NCBI GenBank assembly: GCA_017625505.1 | Contig: JAGAKV010000052.1 | Coordinates: 1-50,840, forward strand | Origin: Clostridia bacterium | GTDB lineage: Bacteria; Bacillota; Clostridia; Christensenellales; UBA1242 | DNA length: 50,840 bases | Reading direction: 5' to 3' | The notes under the pieces: generated by a model | Told to the model about the DNA's origin: nothing | Database searches by the model: none | The model's input: only the letters and a program-made list of their open reading frames with translations | Program-made: the position numbers and the translations under genes | Shown here: positions 50,679 to 50,840 of the stretch, piece after piece | Position numbering within the stretch: position 1 is the stretch's first letter | How the letters are laid out: each line of letters opens with the position of its first letter

Positions 50679-50707
50679 ATTATATCTATCTTTATTCTAC
50701 CCCCCCC
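50679..50707 (-). promoter_or_regulatory. Possible promoter with a G8 run upstream of the second BspA-like gene
   Basis: Minus strand TATAAT (50684-50679) is preceded by eight G (50707-50700). The run occupies the expected -35 position of that box. Slippage there could change expression. No good -35 hexamer is visible, so this is tentative. Confidence 0.4.
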
Positions 50708-50840
50708 ATAGATACCCAGAAACGAGCAGAATAATTAAGGCACTTTTCTCTATACTCCTTTTATATTTGCTTTTGTGGTGTCTTTGTATCACATTTCTCG
50801 CATAAGTCAATGGAAAAAAATATTACTTAAACAATTCAAT

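Noticed and set aside
50649..50840. A further gene at the right edge
   Set aside because: Only the leader and AT-rich flank of the BspA-like gene are visible; no frame of useful length occurs.

Overview
The window looks like a chromosomal piece of an AT-rich, spore-forming Gram-positive bacterium of the class Clostridia, probably an uncultured gut-type lineage (inference). Support: sporulation genes spoIIGA, sigE, sigG, spoIIR, spoVG, sleB, ypeB and a probable tiny spoVM; a meso-diaminopimelate-type MurE; FeoA/FeoB; and large cysteine-repeat surface proteins of the BspA/DUF285 type common in host-associated Firmicutes. Most genes lie on the minus strand. Isolated plus-strand genes usually carry their own promoter and terminator.

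Layout. 1-2802: heat-shock operon hrcA-grpE-orf119-dnaK (dnaK cut by the window edge) behind a CIRCE operator; GrpE has a remarkable Cys/His-rich N-terminal extension. 2900-5155: three DUF4116-like repeat proteins and a 66-residue protein on the plus strand, each with its own sigma-A promoter. 5198-8716: U32 family protein, tsaD, and prfB with an intact +1 programmed frameshift. 8867-11682: a conserved clostridial protein of unknown function and a BspA-like surface protein. 11810-16165: tlyA, two small related hypotheticals, fakA-yloU and divergent rpmB. 16246-20821: a surface protein with Listeria-Bacteroides and GLUG-like repeats, a probable spoVM, then feoB/feoA. 20886-24955: nrdR, a frameshifted gene remnant, ylmC, sigG, sigE and spoIIGA.

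24978-44979 is a division and cell-wall (dcw) cluster read right to left: alpha/beta hydrolase, murF, ddl, murE, mraY, murD, ftsW, murA, ftsQ, ftsA, ftsZ, leading into the sporulation sigma genes. It is interrupted by accessory DNA. Downstream of ftsW, where murG is often found, are two GNAT acetyltransferase genes, each placed downstream of a full or remnant copy of the ftsW 3' end plus terminator. Beyond them lie a large lipoprotein gene and a DUF2716 gene frameshifted at a poly-G run. MurF has membrane segments in place of the usual N-terminal substrate domain, and FtsA ends before its usual membrane-targeting helix.

45122-50684: spoVG, then spoIIR-sleB-ypeB as a minus-strand operon, and a second BspA-like protein paralogous to the first. 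SpoIIR (the forespore signal), SpoIIGA (the protease it activates) and pro-SigE (the substrate) are therefore all in this window, as are SleB and YpeB for cortex lysis at germination.

Main leads: the metallothionein-like GrpE extension; the ftsW-tail/terminator/GNAT cassettes; the membrane-anchored MurF; the overlooked spoVM-like gene; alternative hairpins over the sigG ribosome binding site; and paired palindromes around the ftsZ promoter. No CRISPR array, rRNA, tRNA or complete insertion sequence was seen.
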